The notes beneath the pieces were generated by a model that was not told the DNA's origin, did no database searches, and was given only the letters and a program-made list of their open reading frames with translations. The position numbers and the translations under genes were made by a program. A DNA stretch of 64,000 nt from Desulfosarcina widdelii (GTDB lineage Bacteria > Desulfobacterota > Desulfobacteria > Desulfobacterales > Desulfosarcinaceae): the NCBI RefSeq assembly GCF_009688965.1, contig NZ_AP021875.1, positions 5,952,001-6,016,000 of the forward strand, given 5' to 3'. Shown piece after piece: positions 17,909-26,587 of this stretch (the first letter of the stretch is position 1; every line of letters begins with the position of its first letter).

Positions 17909-18012
17909 GGAAGCGCCTCAACTTCAATCGGTGATGTAGCAAAAGGCGCCGGGACCGTCGGCCGCCGCGTGCGTGAGTCCGGAAAGGCCGAGAATGCCCC
18001 CGGGAACCGATT
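17909..18012 (-). pseudogene. Second remnant of the ArsA-like gene tail
   Basis: About 100 bases read on the minus strand as VPGGILGLSGLTHAAADGPGAFCYITD, matching the C-terminal end of the intact ArsA-like protein and nearly identical to the fragment at 3868-3960. Nothing else of the gene remains. The surrounding region 17645-18213 has no real gene: it holds AT-rich DNA, this remnant and the structured repeat described next. Confidence 0.75.
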
Positions 18013-18069
18013 GTCTTTTTGGGGGAACCTGGCTATGTAGAGCAGTACAGAACAGTCTCTAACTTGTGT

Positions 18070-18213
18070 CCGTTCAGAAAAGGCCAATTTACCCGATATC
18101 TTTGTTGCGCGAAAAATTTTATCCTCGGAATATCGACCATATGCCTCCGGTATAATTTTTCGTGCGCCTCGATCTCGACCGAATTTGCCTATTTCTGGAT
18201 AGGCACTAACTTG
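18070..18213. repeat. Dispersed structured intergenic repeat, copy A
   Basis: This stretch shares strings such as CCCGATATCTTTG, GCGCGAAAAATT, GGAATATCGACCATATGC and CCTATTTCTGGA with copy B at 35398-35600, and its beginning with copy C at 26362-26425. Its core (about 18108-18164) is a hairpin whose arms are GCGCGAAAAATTTTATCC and GGTATAATTTTTCGTGCGC. It lies directly beside the stop codon of the downstream minus-strand gene. Confidence 0.65.
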
Positions 18214-20574
18214 TTATTTTTCCAACTCTTCCTTAACGGCCAATCCCAAATTTCCGAGAGTAACCGGCTTCTTTATATATCTGCCGGCACCTAATCTTTG
18301 GGCTTCCTTTACATTATCTGATTCAGCGAATCCACTTATGATGACAGCCTTCTGGTGAGGATGAATCGCGATTATTCTCTTGTATGTTTCACAACCATTT
18401 ACGCCCGGGTCCATAATCATATCGAGCAGTATCAGGTCCACAGTATTGCCTTTGAGATATTCGACCGCTTCTTCGCCACTGCCTGCAGCGACAGTTTTAT
18501 ATCCTAAGGTGTCTAACATCTTGCAGGATATATCTCTTTGGCTTTCGACATCGTCAACCACCAATATCGTCTCTCCTTTTCCCTTGAGATCTTCAAGGGA
18601 CAGGGGCAGTTCCTTTTCTGATATTTCATCCCTTGTTAGCGGAAAGTACAAATCAAATGTTGTGCCGTTCTCGTCACTTTTTACATCTACGTAACCTTCA
18701 TGATCCTGGACCACATTCCACACAACCGACAGGCCCAATCCGGTGCCGCTTTTGCCCATTATCTTCTTTGTGTAAAACGGCTCAAATATCCTCTGCAGGT
18801 CATCGGATGCTATTCCGGGACCATCGTCCGATATTGACAAGATGGCGTATTCACCAGTCTTTACATCGTTATAGCCTTTTAACGGTCTGTCTATATAACG
18901 GTTCATCGTCGATATGGTAACATTGCCTTCACCCTCGATTGCCTCCGAGGCGTTTGACACAAGATTCATAATTGTTTTTCTGATGTGAATAAAAGAACCG
19001 TTTATATTGAACAAATCGGTGTCGAAGTTGGTTTGAACTGTAACTGTGGGATGAAAGCTTTTAAGTTTTTTGAATTCTGGTGAATCCAGATACTCTTTGA
19101 CCAACTCATTTAAGTTCAGTGGCTTTTTGGTGGTGGCCACGCCTCGTGTTATGGTCAGCAGATCCTGGACGATGGCAGCAGCCCTGTTCCCGGACTCCTG
19201 TATTGTCTCGATTGCCTTTCTGTACTTGCTGTCCTTAGGCAATTCCAATAAAAGTACTTCCGGATAGCTTACAATGCCCGATAAAACATTATTCAAATCG
19301 TGGGCTACGCCGCCTGCCAGCAGACCCAGGCTTTCCAGCTTTTGCGACCGAAGCATCTGTTCACTGATCCGCTTCTGGTCTCGTTCTTTTTCCATCAGCT
19401 CGAACTCGGAGCCCACCATCCGGCCTATTGTTTTAACGAATTGCATATCCCAGTCGTTGATTTCCCGGGCCTCTCCGAAAAGATGAGCGCAGCCGATTGT
19501 ACGGCCATTTCGGTCCGAGATGGCCAGGCCGATGTAGCACTCGGGTTTGTTGGCAACGATGCCCTTGAAGGCCGCAAATTGTTCTGTGGCCCCGTGCTGG
19601 ATCACGGTTGGTTCTGAACGGCCATTCAATAATTCGCAGGGTAAGCCGTTGGCGAGATCGTCCAATTTAAGGCTGTGGCCCTTTGCCTCTGCAACTGCTA
19701 CGATGCGGAAACCGGTGCCTTGCTCTTCGGCCCTGCTGATTGCGGTGTTGAGGTTCATCGCCTCAGCAATCACCCTGGCAATGGCGTGGAAAAGATTTTT
19801 ACCCCGATGCGTTGTTCCGATGGTGTAGAGGCGCTCCAGCCATTGGGTATGCGAATTCAGCGAGGACATCATTTCGGCGATATTGTGGCTCAAAAACTCA
19901 AACTCGTAGATGCCTCGGTAATCAGGAGGACGCTTTTCACGAACGGCTGCGATGATCTGCTGAACCGGATTGCGCAGCCCTCGCGCCAGTGCGAAAATCA
20001 TGACAGAAAGTCCCAGCAGCAGGACAACGATTGTGAACGCATAAATCGCTTTGACCCGATCGATTAACGGGGTAAAAGGTGTCGTGTCGCTTATCAAATC
20101 AATGTGCCAGACCCAGGGTTTGAAATCAAAATGATGGAAATAGTAAACTTTATTTTCGATCCGCAGGTTCCAGGTTGTCGATTTTTGATGGATCTTGGCG
20201 ATATTGGCGAGTAATGCGGAATCGATCTGGAAAGATAAAAGCACCTTTTCTTTTCTCTCACGGAGGAGAATGCGCAGGTTGTGCCGTTTGGCATAATCCT
20301 CTATAGCTCCCAGGGTCAGCGCCCGCCTGATTCGCACCATTTTTGCGTTGCCCATTTGGCCGCTCTGCAACAGCGTCGTGAAATTGCTGTCACAAATGTC
20401 GTAGATTTCCCTGGTGGTCCGGGCCAGGGAAGCGCGGATTTCCTGTTCTGCGTAATCGGAGATGGTTCGCAGTACAAAAAAATAGAAACCGATGCCCACC
20501 GCGCAGACCACTAGGACAACCGGAGCGATCATTCGCAGCGTTAATTTATTGAAAATGGGCGCTTCAGAAGTCAT
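18214..20574 (-). CDS. Membrane sensor histidine kinase with C-terminal receiver (hybrid kinase)
   Basis: The 786-residue protein starts MTSEAPIFNKLTLRMIAP, two bases after the stop of the upstream binding-protein gene, so the two are translationally coupled. Domains in order: membrane helix (15-35), periplasmic sensor, second helix (about 185-205), HAMP-like segment, GAF-like domain, HisKA (GGVAHDLNNVLSGI), HATPase_c (NLVSNASEAIEG, DDGPGIASDD, GKSGTGLGLSVV), and a receiver with phospho-acceptor in LILLDMIMDPG. Coupling to a periplasmic branched-chain-type binding protein suggests that the binding protein presents a ligand to this kinase. An extended reading frame to 20904 overlaps the binding-protein gene and was not used. 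Confidence 0.9.
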   Translation of the reverse strand: MTSEAPIFNKLTLRMIAPVVLVVCAVGIGFYFFVLRTISDYAEQEIRASLARTTREIYDICDSNFTTLLQSGQMGNAKMVRIRRALTLGAIEDYAKRHNLRILLRERKEKVLLSFQIDSALLANIAKIHQKSTTWNLRIENKVYYFHHFDFKPWVWHIDLISDTTPFTPLIDRVKAIYAFTIVVLLLGLSVMIFALARGLRNPVQQIIAAVREKRPPDYRGIYEFEFLSHNIAEMMSSLNSHTQWLERLYTIGTTHRGKNLFHAIARVIAEAMNLNTAISRAEEQGTGFRIVAVAEAKGHSLKLDDLANGLPCELLNGRSEPTVIQHGATEQFAAFKGIVANKPECYIGLAISDRNGRTIGCAHLFGEAREINDWDMQFVKTIGRMVGSEFELMEKERDQKRISEQMLRSQKLESLGLLAGGVAHDLNNVLSGIVSYPEVLLLELPKDSKYRKAIETIQESGNRAAAIVQDLLTITRGVATTKKPLNLNELVKEYLDSPEFKKLKSFHPTVTVQTNFDTDLFNINGSFIHIRKTIMNLVSNASEAIEGEGNVTISTMNRYIDRPLKGYNDVKTGEYAILSISDDGPGIASDDLQRIFEPFYTKKIMGKSGTGLGLSVVWNVVQDHEGYVDVKSDENGTTFDLYFPLTRDEISEKELPLSLEDLKGKGETILVVDDVESQRDISCKMLDTLGYKTVAAGSGEEAVEYLKGNTVDLILLDMIMDPGVNGCETYKRIIAIHPHQKAVIISGFAESDNVKEAQRLGAGRYIKKPVTLGNLGLAVKEELEK

Positions 20575-20576
20575 GG

Positions 20577-21788
20577 TCAAAATCGTGCCTTGGCGGTCTG
20601 AATGGCTTCCGGCCATACGAGTTCTTTCTGCCCGTTTTGCCATTGGATGATGAACGCTTGCTGACGAACCTGTTTTCCGGTCTGATTGACTCCGAATCGG
20701 CCGATTATTGTCATGGTGTCGAGGTTGAAAAGCAATGCGCGTACCTTGTCCCGATCGATACTTCCGGTCTCTCTGATGGCCTCGGCCAGTACCTGTCCAC
20801 CTGCATAGGCCAGACCGGCGTGATAGCCAGGCGCTTCGCCATACGCCGCAATAAAATCGGTTTCGAACTTTTTGGCTCCGGGATAGTTGGCGCGAGGTTC
20901 CCAAAGAGAGGTCGTGAAGACGCCCTCGGCTTCTTCGCCGCAGCGGTCACGGAAAGCCGGAAATGTAGGACCCACCGAAGCGTATCGGGCTTTTGGACGC
21001 CATCCGACGCGTTTCAGCGACTGGGCCATATGTACGGACTCATTAATGTGTCCGCATACAATCAACACATTGGCACCTGATTTTCTGGCCTTGATCACGA
21101 GGTTGTCGAGTCGCTCGGTCCCCTTTTTGAATTTTTCGAAAAGGGCTGTGTTCAGTCCAAAGCGCCGGGCCCAGTCCCGGGCGCCATTGGCCAAATCCAC
21201 CGAAAAGGAGTCGTCGGCACAGAGAATCGCGATGTCATCCAGATCGTTTAATACCAGAAGTTCCATAAAGCCGACAACAAATTTGCTGGCCGTAGTGTAG
21301 ACGCCGATCACATTGCGGTAGCCTTTCTCCCACAGCCGGTCAGCCGCAGCCCCGGCTACCAGTATTGGGATGCCATGCTGCTCTGCGATCGGCAATACCG
21401 CTTCCGTGATCAGGCTCGAATAGGGGGCAAACAGAAAGTCAACCTTTTCCGTTTCGATCAACTCCCCATAGAGCCTACGGGCGGTCTCCGGTGAACTGCC
21501 GTCGTCCTTGCAGACAATTCGTACCTGCCTTCCGAGAAGCCCTCCGGTGGAATTGACGTGCTGCCCCCAGATTTGAAACCCTTTATGCAATGCGTCGGAC
21601 ATCACTGCAAAGCGCCCAGTCAGTCCCAGACTTACGCCGATCTTAATCGGTTCCCGGGCTGCGGCAGGTGCGAGCATCAGGCTCCAAAACAGGCAAAGCA
21701 GCCAGATGACCACCGCGGATTTTCGGACAGCCACGATCCATGCTGCCCAGTTTCCTGTTTGCTGGACATGTCTTAATGCGGTTTGCAT
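20577..21788 (-). CDS. Periplasmic ligand-binding protein, branched-chain amino-acid/ANF receptor type
   Basis: The 403-residue protein has a signal segment (VVIWLLCLFWSLMLAPAAA) and then EPIKIGVSLGLTGRFAVMSDAL, a typical first strand of type I periplasmic binding proteins (LivJ/UrtA family). GGLLGRQVRIVCKDDGSSPETA and AGLAYAGGQVLAEAI are further landmarks. The start at 21788 has an AAGGAG site; a more upstream in-frame start lacks one. No ABC permease or ATPase genes are nearby. The only partner is the hybrid kinase that follows by two bases, so it more likely serves signal perception than transport. The ligand is unknown. Confidence 0.85.
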   Translation of the reverse strand: MQTALRHVQQTGNWAAWIVAVRKSAVVIWLLCLFWSLMLAPAAAREPIKIGVSLGLTGRFAVMSDALHKGFQIWGQHVNSTGGLLGRQVRIVCKDDGSSPETARRLYGELIETEKVDFLFAPYSSLITEAVLPIAEQHGIPILVAGAAADRLWEKGYRNVIGVYTTASKFVVGFMELLVLNDLDDIAILCADDSFSVDLANGARDWARRFGLNTALFEKFKKGTERLDNLVIKARKSGANVLIVCGHINESVHMAQSLKRVGWRPKARYASVGPTFPAFRDRCGEEAEGVFTTSLWEPRANYPGAKKFETDFIAAYGEAPGYHAGLAYAGGQVLAEAIRETGSIDRDKVRALLFNLDTMTIIGRFGVNQTGKQVRQQAFIIQWQNGQKELVWPEAIQTAKARF

Positions 21789-22368
21789 TGTAAACTCCTT
21801 AAGCATTCGGAACGAAAATAAAAACAATGCCATATTGCGGGACATGAGCAAGTGTTCGACGAGGCCCGAACATTCATCATCGTACATTATTGCCAACAGT
21901 TCTCAGTCACAGGAGATTTATCTCTCAACCGTATAGCATTTGCCCTTTTTCCCCTACTATGGCTTCAGGAATGTGGTGGTATTTTGGATACAATTGCAAC
22001 GCCACGAGAGTCAACGTTTCTTGAAATGTACGCAAATTCGGTATGTTTCTATGATTGGATCGGTATTCGAAAACCAATTTTAAACTACAATTCTATTTGC
22101 TGCCAGCGATCCGACGGGACGTACATCAACAATGGTCGCTTAGGTATGAGATGATTCAGCATACCAGATTGTGATGGAAATACAAGATATTGGGATGGAC
22201 AATCGGACTGGCTCATCTGTGATGGGTTGAGCGTCTTCCATAAAAATTAAAGCTTTTAAATCATATGCTTAACCACCATTATACAAATTGCGCAGCGCTT
22301 CGACGGAAACGGGCAGCGTCCTATCTGCCACGCATTAATGTTCCAGATTTAATGTATATTTTTACAAT
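21789..22368. other. Gene-free AT-rich intergenic region
   Basis: About 580 bases between two minus-strand genes. I find no convincing coding frame, tRNA or long repeat. The part near 21789-21900 presumably holds the promoter of the binding protein-kinase pair. A terminator for the ArsA-like operon would be expected near 22340, but no clear T-tailed hairpin is visible. Confidence 0.5.
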
Positions 22369-23280
22369 TCAGCATCCTTCGGCGATTGAGCAGAGGGCGC
22401 CGGCATTGCCGGCCACTACCTGCTCGAGTCCTTCAAGGCCGAGAATGCCTCCGGGAACCAGCGGCAGCATGGAAAGGCGCTCAGTAGGAAAGATTTCGGC
22501 GATGTCATCCGGCGTCTCTTCAGGTCCCATCTTGTTGACCACGATGCGGGAAATGGGAATATCGATGCCGGCCAGGCGCCTTTCGATTCGCCGGGCCTCG
22601 GAGAGGCTGAGCCGGTCGTTGTTCAGTACCAGGTTCACATGGGTGCTTGTAGACATGAAGCGGGATTTGAGGCGGGTATGGCTTGCGATCAGTTCGTCCA
22701 GTTTTTTTCGGACCCGGTCGGTCTCGAACTCGCAGGCGCCCATTTTGATTTTGGAGATGATTTCTTTTTTATCGCAGATGGCGCCGCGAAGTTTCAGCAG
22801 TTCGTCGAGCCATACCAGACTGATGGAGGGCAGCGAGAAGAACCGCAGGGAAAGGGCCGTGGGGGCCATGTCGAAGACAATGGCATCCTGGCCGCCGGCG
22901 GCCTGTATGACATCTTCGAAGGCCAGCAGCAGGGCATATTCTTCCAATCCCGGCGCGTACTGCAAGACGTTGAAATGGTCCTGCAGGTTGAATGCGCTCT
23001 GGTAAGCGTAGGTGCGTTTAAGGTGATTGCGGGTCTCTTTCAGATAGCGGCGGATCCAGTACTCGGTGTCGATCTCCCGCACCGCGAGGTTTGGGGCCAC
23101 CGGCCGGGATTTGCCGGAAAAGCGCATCCCGAAAATATCGCATTGGTTGTGCGCCGGATCCATGGATACGAGCAAAGTTCGCCGTCCCGTCGCCGCCAGG
23201 TGAACGGCGGTCAGGGCCGATGTGGTGGACTTGCCCACACCGCCTTTGCCGATGAAAAAATGGATGGGGAGCTCGGACAT
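22369..23280 (-). CDS. ArsA/Get3-family P-loop ATPase
   Basis: The product of about 303 residues has the deviant Walker A motif FIGKGGVGKST at its N terminus, switch-like VSMDPAHNQCDIFG, and FDMAPTALSLRF, all typical of the ArsA/Get3/CooC group of SIMIBI ATPases. The middle (RLKSRFMSTSTHVNLVLNNDRLSLSEARRIERRL) and the end (PLVPGGILGLEGL) match the family. No ars genes or CO dehydrogenase lie nearby. Instead it closes a cluster with a 100-residue protein, a membrane protein and CstA, so a role in maturing or inserting a membrane or metal protein is plausible but unproven. An alternative TTG start nine bases upstream overlaps the preceding gene's stop. Two degenerate copies of this gene's tail occur elsewhere in the window. 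Confidence 0.88.
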   Translation of the reverse strand: MSELPIHFFIGKGGVGKSTTSALTAVHLAATGRRTLLVSMDPAHNQCDIFGMRFSGKSRPVAPNLAVREIDTEYWIRRYLKETRNHLKRTYAYQSAFNLQDHFNVLQYAPGLEEYALLLAFEDVIQAAGGQDAIVFDMAPTALSLRFFSLPSISLVWLDELLKLRGAICDKKEIISKIKMGACEFETDRVRKKLDELIASHTRLKSRFMSTSTHVNLVLNNDRLSLSEARRIERRLAGIDIPISRIVVNKMGPEETPDDIAEIFPTERLSMLPLVPGGILGLEGLEQVVAGNAGALCSIAEGC

Positions 23281-23285
23281 GGCAG

Positions 23286-23588
23286 TCAATCGATATCCAG
23301 TACGGAGAAGAGTTCTCCCAGCGGATCATGGGCCGTTGACACCTTGGCCAGCATAACGGCGCATTCATGCTCCATTTCGGGCATCAGGTCCATGGTGATC
23401 TGGATGGGCGGCGAGGGAATGCCGACGAAAACCCCAAGCACCAGGAGCGCGAAGATGTTTTCCAGCTCTTCGACCTCGTATTCGACGGTTTCCACGGCCT
23501 TGCCCCTGGCGACTTCGTCCATGGTCCCCCAGACACGCCGGAGTCGGCTGCATAAGGCGGTAAAGAGATGCGCTGCCATGGACATCAC
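23286..23588 (-). CDS. Small conserved-looking protein of the CstA/ArsA cluster, function unknown
   Basis: A 100-residue, mostly helical, acidic protein (MMSMAAHLFTALCSRLRRVW, then EVEELENIFALLVLGVFVGIPSPP). The central part could be one short membrane-associated helix. Its start overlaps the stop of the preceding membrane-protein gene by four bases, and its stop lies just before the ArsA-like start, so the three genes are a tight translational unit. I do not recognise the family. The tight packing argues that it works with the ATPase, perhaps as a membrane-side partner. Confidence 0.65.
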   Translation of the reverse strand: MMSMAAHLFTALCSRLRRVWGTMDEVARGKAVETVEYEVEELENIFALLVLGVFVGIPSPPIQITMDLMPEMEHECAVMLAKVSTAHDPLGELFSVLDID

Positions 23589-24013
23589 TGCACCCGGAAC
23601 ACCCGGCGGTCGAACGCCAGCCTTTTTTCCGACGGATAGTGGTAATACAGCGCATAGAGCATGGCCAGCAGCGCGCCGCCCAGATAGAAAGTCGGTGCGG
23701 CCAGGGTGTATACGGCCAGGGCCAGATAGGGAGTCGCCATGACAACGATCAAAAGGCTGTTCTGAAACCGTGAAAATTCAGTTTCCGATGTCTGCCGGCG
23801 CCGGTGCATGCGATGGGCAAAGGCCGTACGGACCATGATCGGAGCGGCTGCGGCGCTGACGACAGCCAGAATGAACAATACGGGCACCCAACCGGCCATC
23901 GTTGCCGCGTCGATGGGATGGATGCCCAACGACCGCAATAGCAGCACGTAGCTGAAGCCGATCAGCGCCGGTGCCAGCATGAGCATAAACCGTTTTTGAA
24001 GTGTGGCTTTCAT
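23585..24013 (-). CDS. Small four-helix membrane protein of the CstA/ArsA cluster, function unknown
   Basis: The 142-residue product has about four membrane helices: LMLAPALIGFSYVLLL, AGWVPVLFILAVVSAAAAPI, SLLIVVMATPYLALAVYTL and YLGGALLAMLYALYY. A basic loop (HRMHRRRQ) lies in the middle. A GGAG-containing ribosome site precedes the ATG. It stands between cstA (153 bases upstream) and the 100-residue gene it overlaps. I do not recognise it. A subunit or accessory of CstA, or a membrane receptor for the ArsA-like ATPase, are both possible. Confidence 0.65.
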   Translation of the reverse strand: MKATLQKRFMLMLAPALIGFSYVLLLRSLGIHPIDAATMAGWVPVLFILAVVSAAAAPIMVRTAFAHRMHRRRQTSETEFSRFQNSLLIVVMATPYLALAVYTLAAPTFYLGGALLAMLYALYYHYPSEKRLAFDRRVFRVQ

Positions 24014-24166
24014 TTCTGCTCCTTATGAGATCGACGGGCCTGTCTGCAATGACCAACCTCTCCCATCGATGATCGCCATCGCCTCCGATGCCCCGCCCGT
24101 TCCCGGTGGTTCGGTTCCAAATGGAACGGACGGGGCGCTGGGGGAGAGGACCCAGACAGCGGTGCG

Positions 24167-25912
24167 TTAAACGGATGTCACCCGGCGGGCATCGTCCAGG
24201 GCGATGTCGTCGGTGGAGAAGAATTTGACCACCCCCTCGATGACGATCCATGCCGCGATGATGATGATCACAATATTGATTGTCTGCAAAAGCAGGTTGT
24301 GCTGAGAGCCGAATTTGAACTGGTTCATCACGGCCGCCCACAGGGTCATCACCGCCATGAAGACGGCCGGAATTCCGGCAACCACCCACTTCAGCCCGCC
24401 TTTGGTTTTCAGGTACAGGGTGATGACGATCAGGGCCAGGGCCGCCAGGGTCTGGTTGACCGCACCGAACAGGGGCCAGAGCTTGAGGGCTCCTTTCCCG
24501 CCGGCGCCGGTGGCGAAGGCCAGGATGCCTGCGGTGCCCACGGCGATAAAGGTGGCCACATACTTGCCGGTCAGAACTTCCATTTTGAGACTGGTGAACA
24601 GTTCAGAAAGGACGTAGCGCTGGATCCGGGTGGCGGTGTCCAGGGTGGTGCCGGCGAAAGAGGCCACGAAGACCGCCATGATGGCCAGAGTGAACTGTTT
24701 GGGAATGCCAATGGTATTGATCATATTGGCCGCGCCGTCCACGAAGGCGCTGATCTTGGACCCAAGGCCGGCTGCGGCGGCCCAGGACGAGTAGTGCGTG
24801 GTCCAGGCGGCGACGCCGGTCAGGGTTTCACCGGCTTTGGTGGTGTATCCCAGGCCGATACCGGCGGCCACGGCAACGATCACCAAGGTGGCCAGGGCGC
24901 CTTCCATGAGCATGGACCCGTAGCCGACGAACAGCGAGTCTTCTTCGCTGCGGACCTGTTTGGCCGAGGTGCCCGAAGAGACCAGCGAATGGAAGCCTGA
25001 AATGGCGCCGCAGGCGATGGTAATGAACAAAAAGGGCCACATGGGCGGGGCCTGGGCCGGCTGGGCCTGAACCGCCGGAGCCACGATTTCCAATCCTCCG
25101 AAAAAGGCGGCCGCCAGCACCCCCAGGATCAGCAGGACCATGGCGATGACCAACTGATGGGAGTTGATGAAGTCCCGCGGCTGGAGCAGGGCGGTGACCG
25201 GCAGGACCGAAGCGAAGAAAGCGTAGACCATCAGAATGATGGTCCACACACCGGTGGCCGGAATGCCGGCGATGGCGGGCATTTTCATGGGAAGGTACGG
25301 GCCGATGAAGACGGCCAGGTACATGAGCAGGATGGCCCAGATGGAAAGTCCCATGACTCCCATTCCTTTTTTATACACCAGGTATCCGAGCACCATGGCG
25401 ATGGGTACTTCCACCCACACGGCCAGCACCGACTGGGGATACATGGCGAAAATGATGGCGATCACCAGCCCGAAGATGGCAATGACGATCCACAGCTCCA
25501 AAAATACGATCAGGAAGAAGAGAAAGCGGGTGCGGCTGTTGATGTACTTGGAGGTGTAGTCCGAGATGGATTTCCCCTGGTTGCGCATGGAGATGATCAG
25601 GGCGCCGAAATCGTGGACCGCGCCCATGACGATGCTTCCGATAAAAACCCAAAGAAGGGCCGGCACCCATCCCCAGATGATGGCGATGGCCGGACCGACG
25701 ATGGGGCCCGTTCCGGCGATGGAAGTAAAATGGTGGCCGAAAATGACCTCTTTTTTGGTCGGCACGTAATCGACACCGTCTTCCATGGAGACCGACGGGG
25801 GCGGGGACTCGCCCGAAAGGGCGAAGATCCGCCTGCCGATATACCGGCCGTAAAGGTTGTACATGACGATGTATCCGGCAAATGCCAGAACCACGATAAT
25901 CAATGCATCCAT
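24167..25912 (-). CDS. cstA: CstA-family carbon-starvation/pyruvate-peptide transporter
   Basis: The 581-residue polytopic protein (about 16-18 helices) carries the CstA signature VPTKKEVIFGHHFTSIAGTGP and the family tracts VMGAVHDFGALIISMRNQG, SGFHSLVSSGTSAKQ and FAGTTLDTATRIQRY. Escherichia coli relatives (CstA, BtsT) take up pyruvate or peptides during starvation. GGAGGC precedes the ATG. The gene follows a single-domain response regulator by 30 bases and is preceded further upstream by an NtrC-type activator and its kinase, with a sigma-54 promoter in between, so uptake is probably switched on by a sensed carbon source. It is shorter than E. coli CstA (about 700 residues), as in many anaerobes. 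Confidence 0.93.
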   Translation of the reverse strand: MDALIIVVLAFAGYIVMYNLYGRYIGRRIFALSGESPPPSVSMEDGVDYVPTKKEVIFGHHFTSIAGTGPIVGPAIAIIWGWVPALLWVFIGSIVMGAVHDFGALIISMRNQGKSISDYTSKYINSRTRFLFFLIVFLELWIVIAIFGLVIAIIFAMYPQSVLAVWVEVPIAMVLGYLVYKKGMGVMGLSIWAILLMYLAVFIGPYLPMKMPAIAGIPATGVWTIILMVYAFFASVLPVTALLQPRDFINSHQLVIAMVLLILGVLAAAFFGGLEIVAPAVQAQPAQAPPMWPFLFITIACGAISGFHSLVSSGTSAKQVRSEEDSLFVGYGSMLMEGALATLVIVAVAAGIGLGYTTKAGETLTGVAAWTTHYSSWAAAAGLGSKISAFVDGAANMINTIGIPKQFTLAIMAVFVASFAGTTLDTATRIQRYVLSELFTSLKMEVLTGKYVATFIAVGTAGILAFATGAGGKGALKLWPLFGAVNQTLAALALIVITLYLKTKGGLKWVVAGIPAVFMAVMTLWAAVMNQFKFGSQHNLLLQTINIVIIIIAAWIVIEGVVKFFSTDDIALDDARRVTSV

Positions 25913-25942
25913 GCTGCCTCCTTTCGATTGGTTGAAACCGGG

Positions 25943-26335
25943 TTATTTATTTCTCCCGTCCATCAGGCGGGTTAAAGACGTTTCGATGTCCTGCATCTGA
26001 AACGGTTTGGCGATATAGTCGTTCACCCCGGCCGCAAAAGCTTTTTCCGCCAGTGCTTGATCGCCATGGGCGGTGATCAGGATTTTTAGGGGGGCGGCAG
26101 GAAAGCGCCGGATACGATCGAAGAAGACCAACCCGTCCATCCCCGGCAGCCGGTAGTCGGCGATGATGATGTCATATTCTTTTTCCCGGAGTGCATCGAT
26201 CCCGGCTTCAGCGTTTTCCACGGCGTTGAAAAAGCACCCCTCACTGTCGAAGAATGCCCCCATGGAATCGCGGATCCACTCGTCGTCATCGACCAGAAGA
26301 ATGTTTTTGTTTCGCAACCTGGTGAGCAGGTCCAT
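25943..26335 (-). CDS. Single-domain response regulator upstream of cstA
   Basis: The 130-residue receiver has DDDE in the acidic pocket, a phospho-acceptor in IIIADYRLPGMDG, and a conserved lysine in IAKPFQ. There is no output domain. It is the first gene of the cstA operon and is placed behind the sigma-54 promoter. The start at 26335 (MDLLTRLRNKNILLV) was preferred over an upstream alternative. It may modulate the HK/NtrC pair or the transporter; this is inference. Confidence 0.8.
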   Translation of the reverse strand: MDLLTRLRNKNILLVDDDEWIRDSMGAFFDSEGCFFNAVENAEAGIDALREKEYDIIIADYRLPGMDGLVFFDRIRRFPAAPLKILITAHGDQALAEKAFAAGVNDYIAKPFQMQDIETSLTRLMDGRNK

Positions 26336-26361
26336 CGTCACTCTCTCGGTAGTGCTATCAA

Positions 26362-26425
26362 TCAAAGGTCAATTTGCCCGATAGCTGTGTTGTTCCTGAA
26401 ATAAATGCTTTGAATATCGACCCTA
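26362..26425. repeat. Dispersed intergenic repeat, partial copy C
   Basis: The strings GGTCAATTTGCCCGATAGC and GAATATCGACC match the beginning of copies A (18070) and B (35398); the hairpin core is missing or decayed. It lies in the leader between the sigma-54 promoter and the response-regulator start. Confidence 0.5.
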
Positions 26426-26436
26426 CAACTTGGAAG

Positions 26437-26452
26437 AGCAGCATCTATGCCA
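26437..26452 (-). promoter_or_regulatory. Sigma-54 promoter for the response regulator-cstA operon
   Basis: Read on the minus strand the sequence is TGGCATAGATGCTGCT. It fits the -24/-12 consensus TGGCACG-N4-TTGCW at the critical GG and GC doublets with exact spacing. An NtrC-family activator gene ends 136 bases upstream, and a dyad lies in between at 26478-26499. Confidence 0.7.
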
Positions 26453-26477
26453 GGCGATAAAGAAAATAAAACAGCTA

Positions 26478-26499
26478 AATATCAGAATGTTATGATATT
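26478..26499. promoter_or_regulatory. Dyad upstream of the sigma-54 promoter, candidate activator site
   Basis: AATATCA-N8-TGATATT is a perfect 7-base inverted repeat about 26 bases upstream of the -24 element. It is the only clear dyad between the promoter and the activator gene. Enhancer sites usually lie somewhat farther upstream, so the role is tentative. Confidence 0.45.
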
Positions 26500-26587
26500 A
26501 GTGGAAGGGGGTGGATCGATGAAGTAGAGGATTTTAGAAACGGGATTCGAAATTTTTCGAAAAAGGATGGACAAAGGCCGGCGGAGT

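Noticed and set aside
17803..18087. 94-codon minus-strand frame
   Set aside because: It runs through the ArsA remnant in another frame and part of the intergenic repeat; no ribosome site and no recognisable domain.
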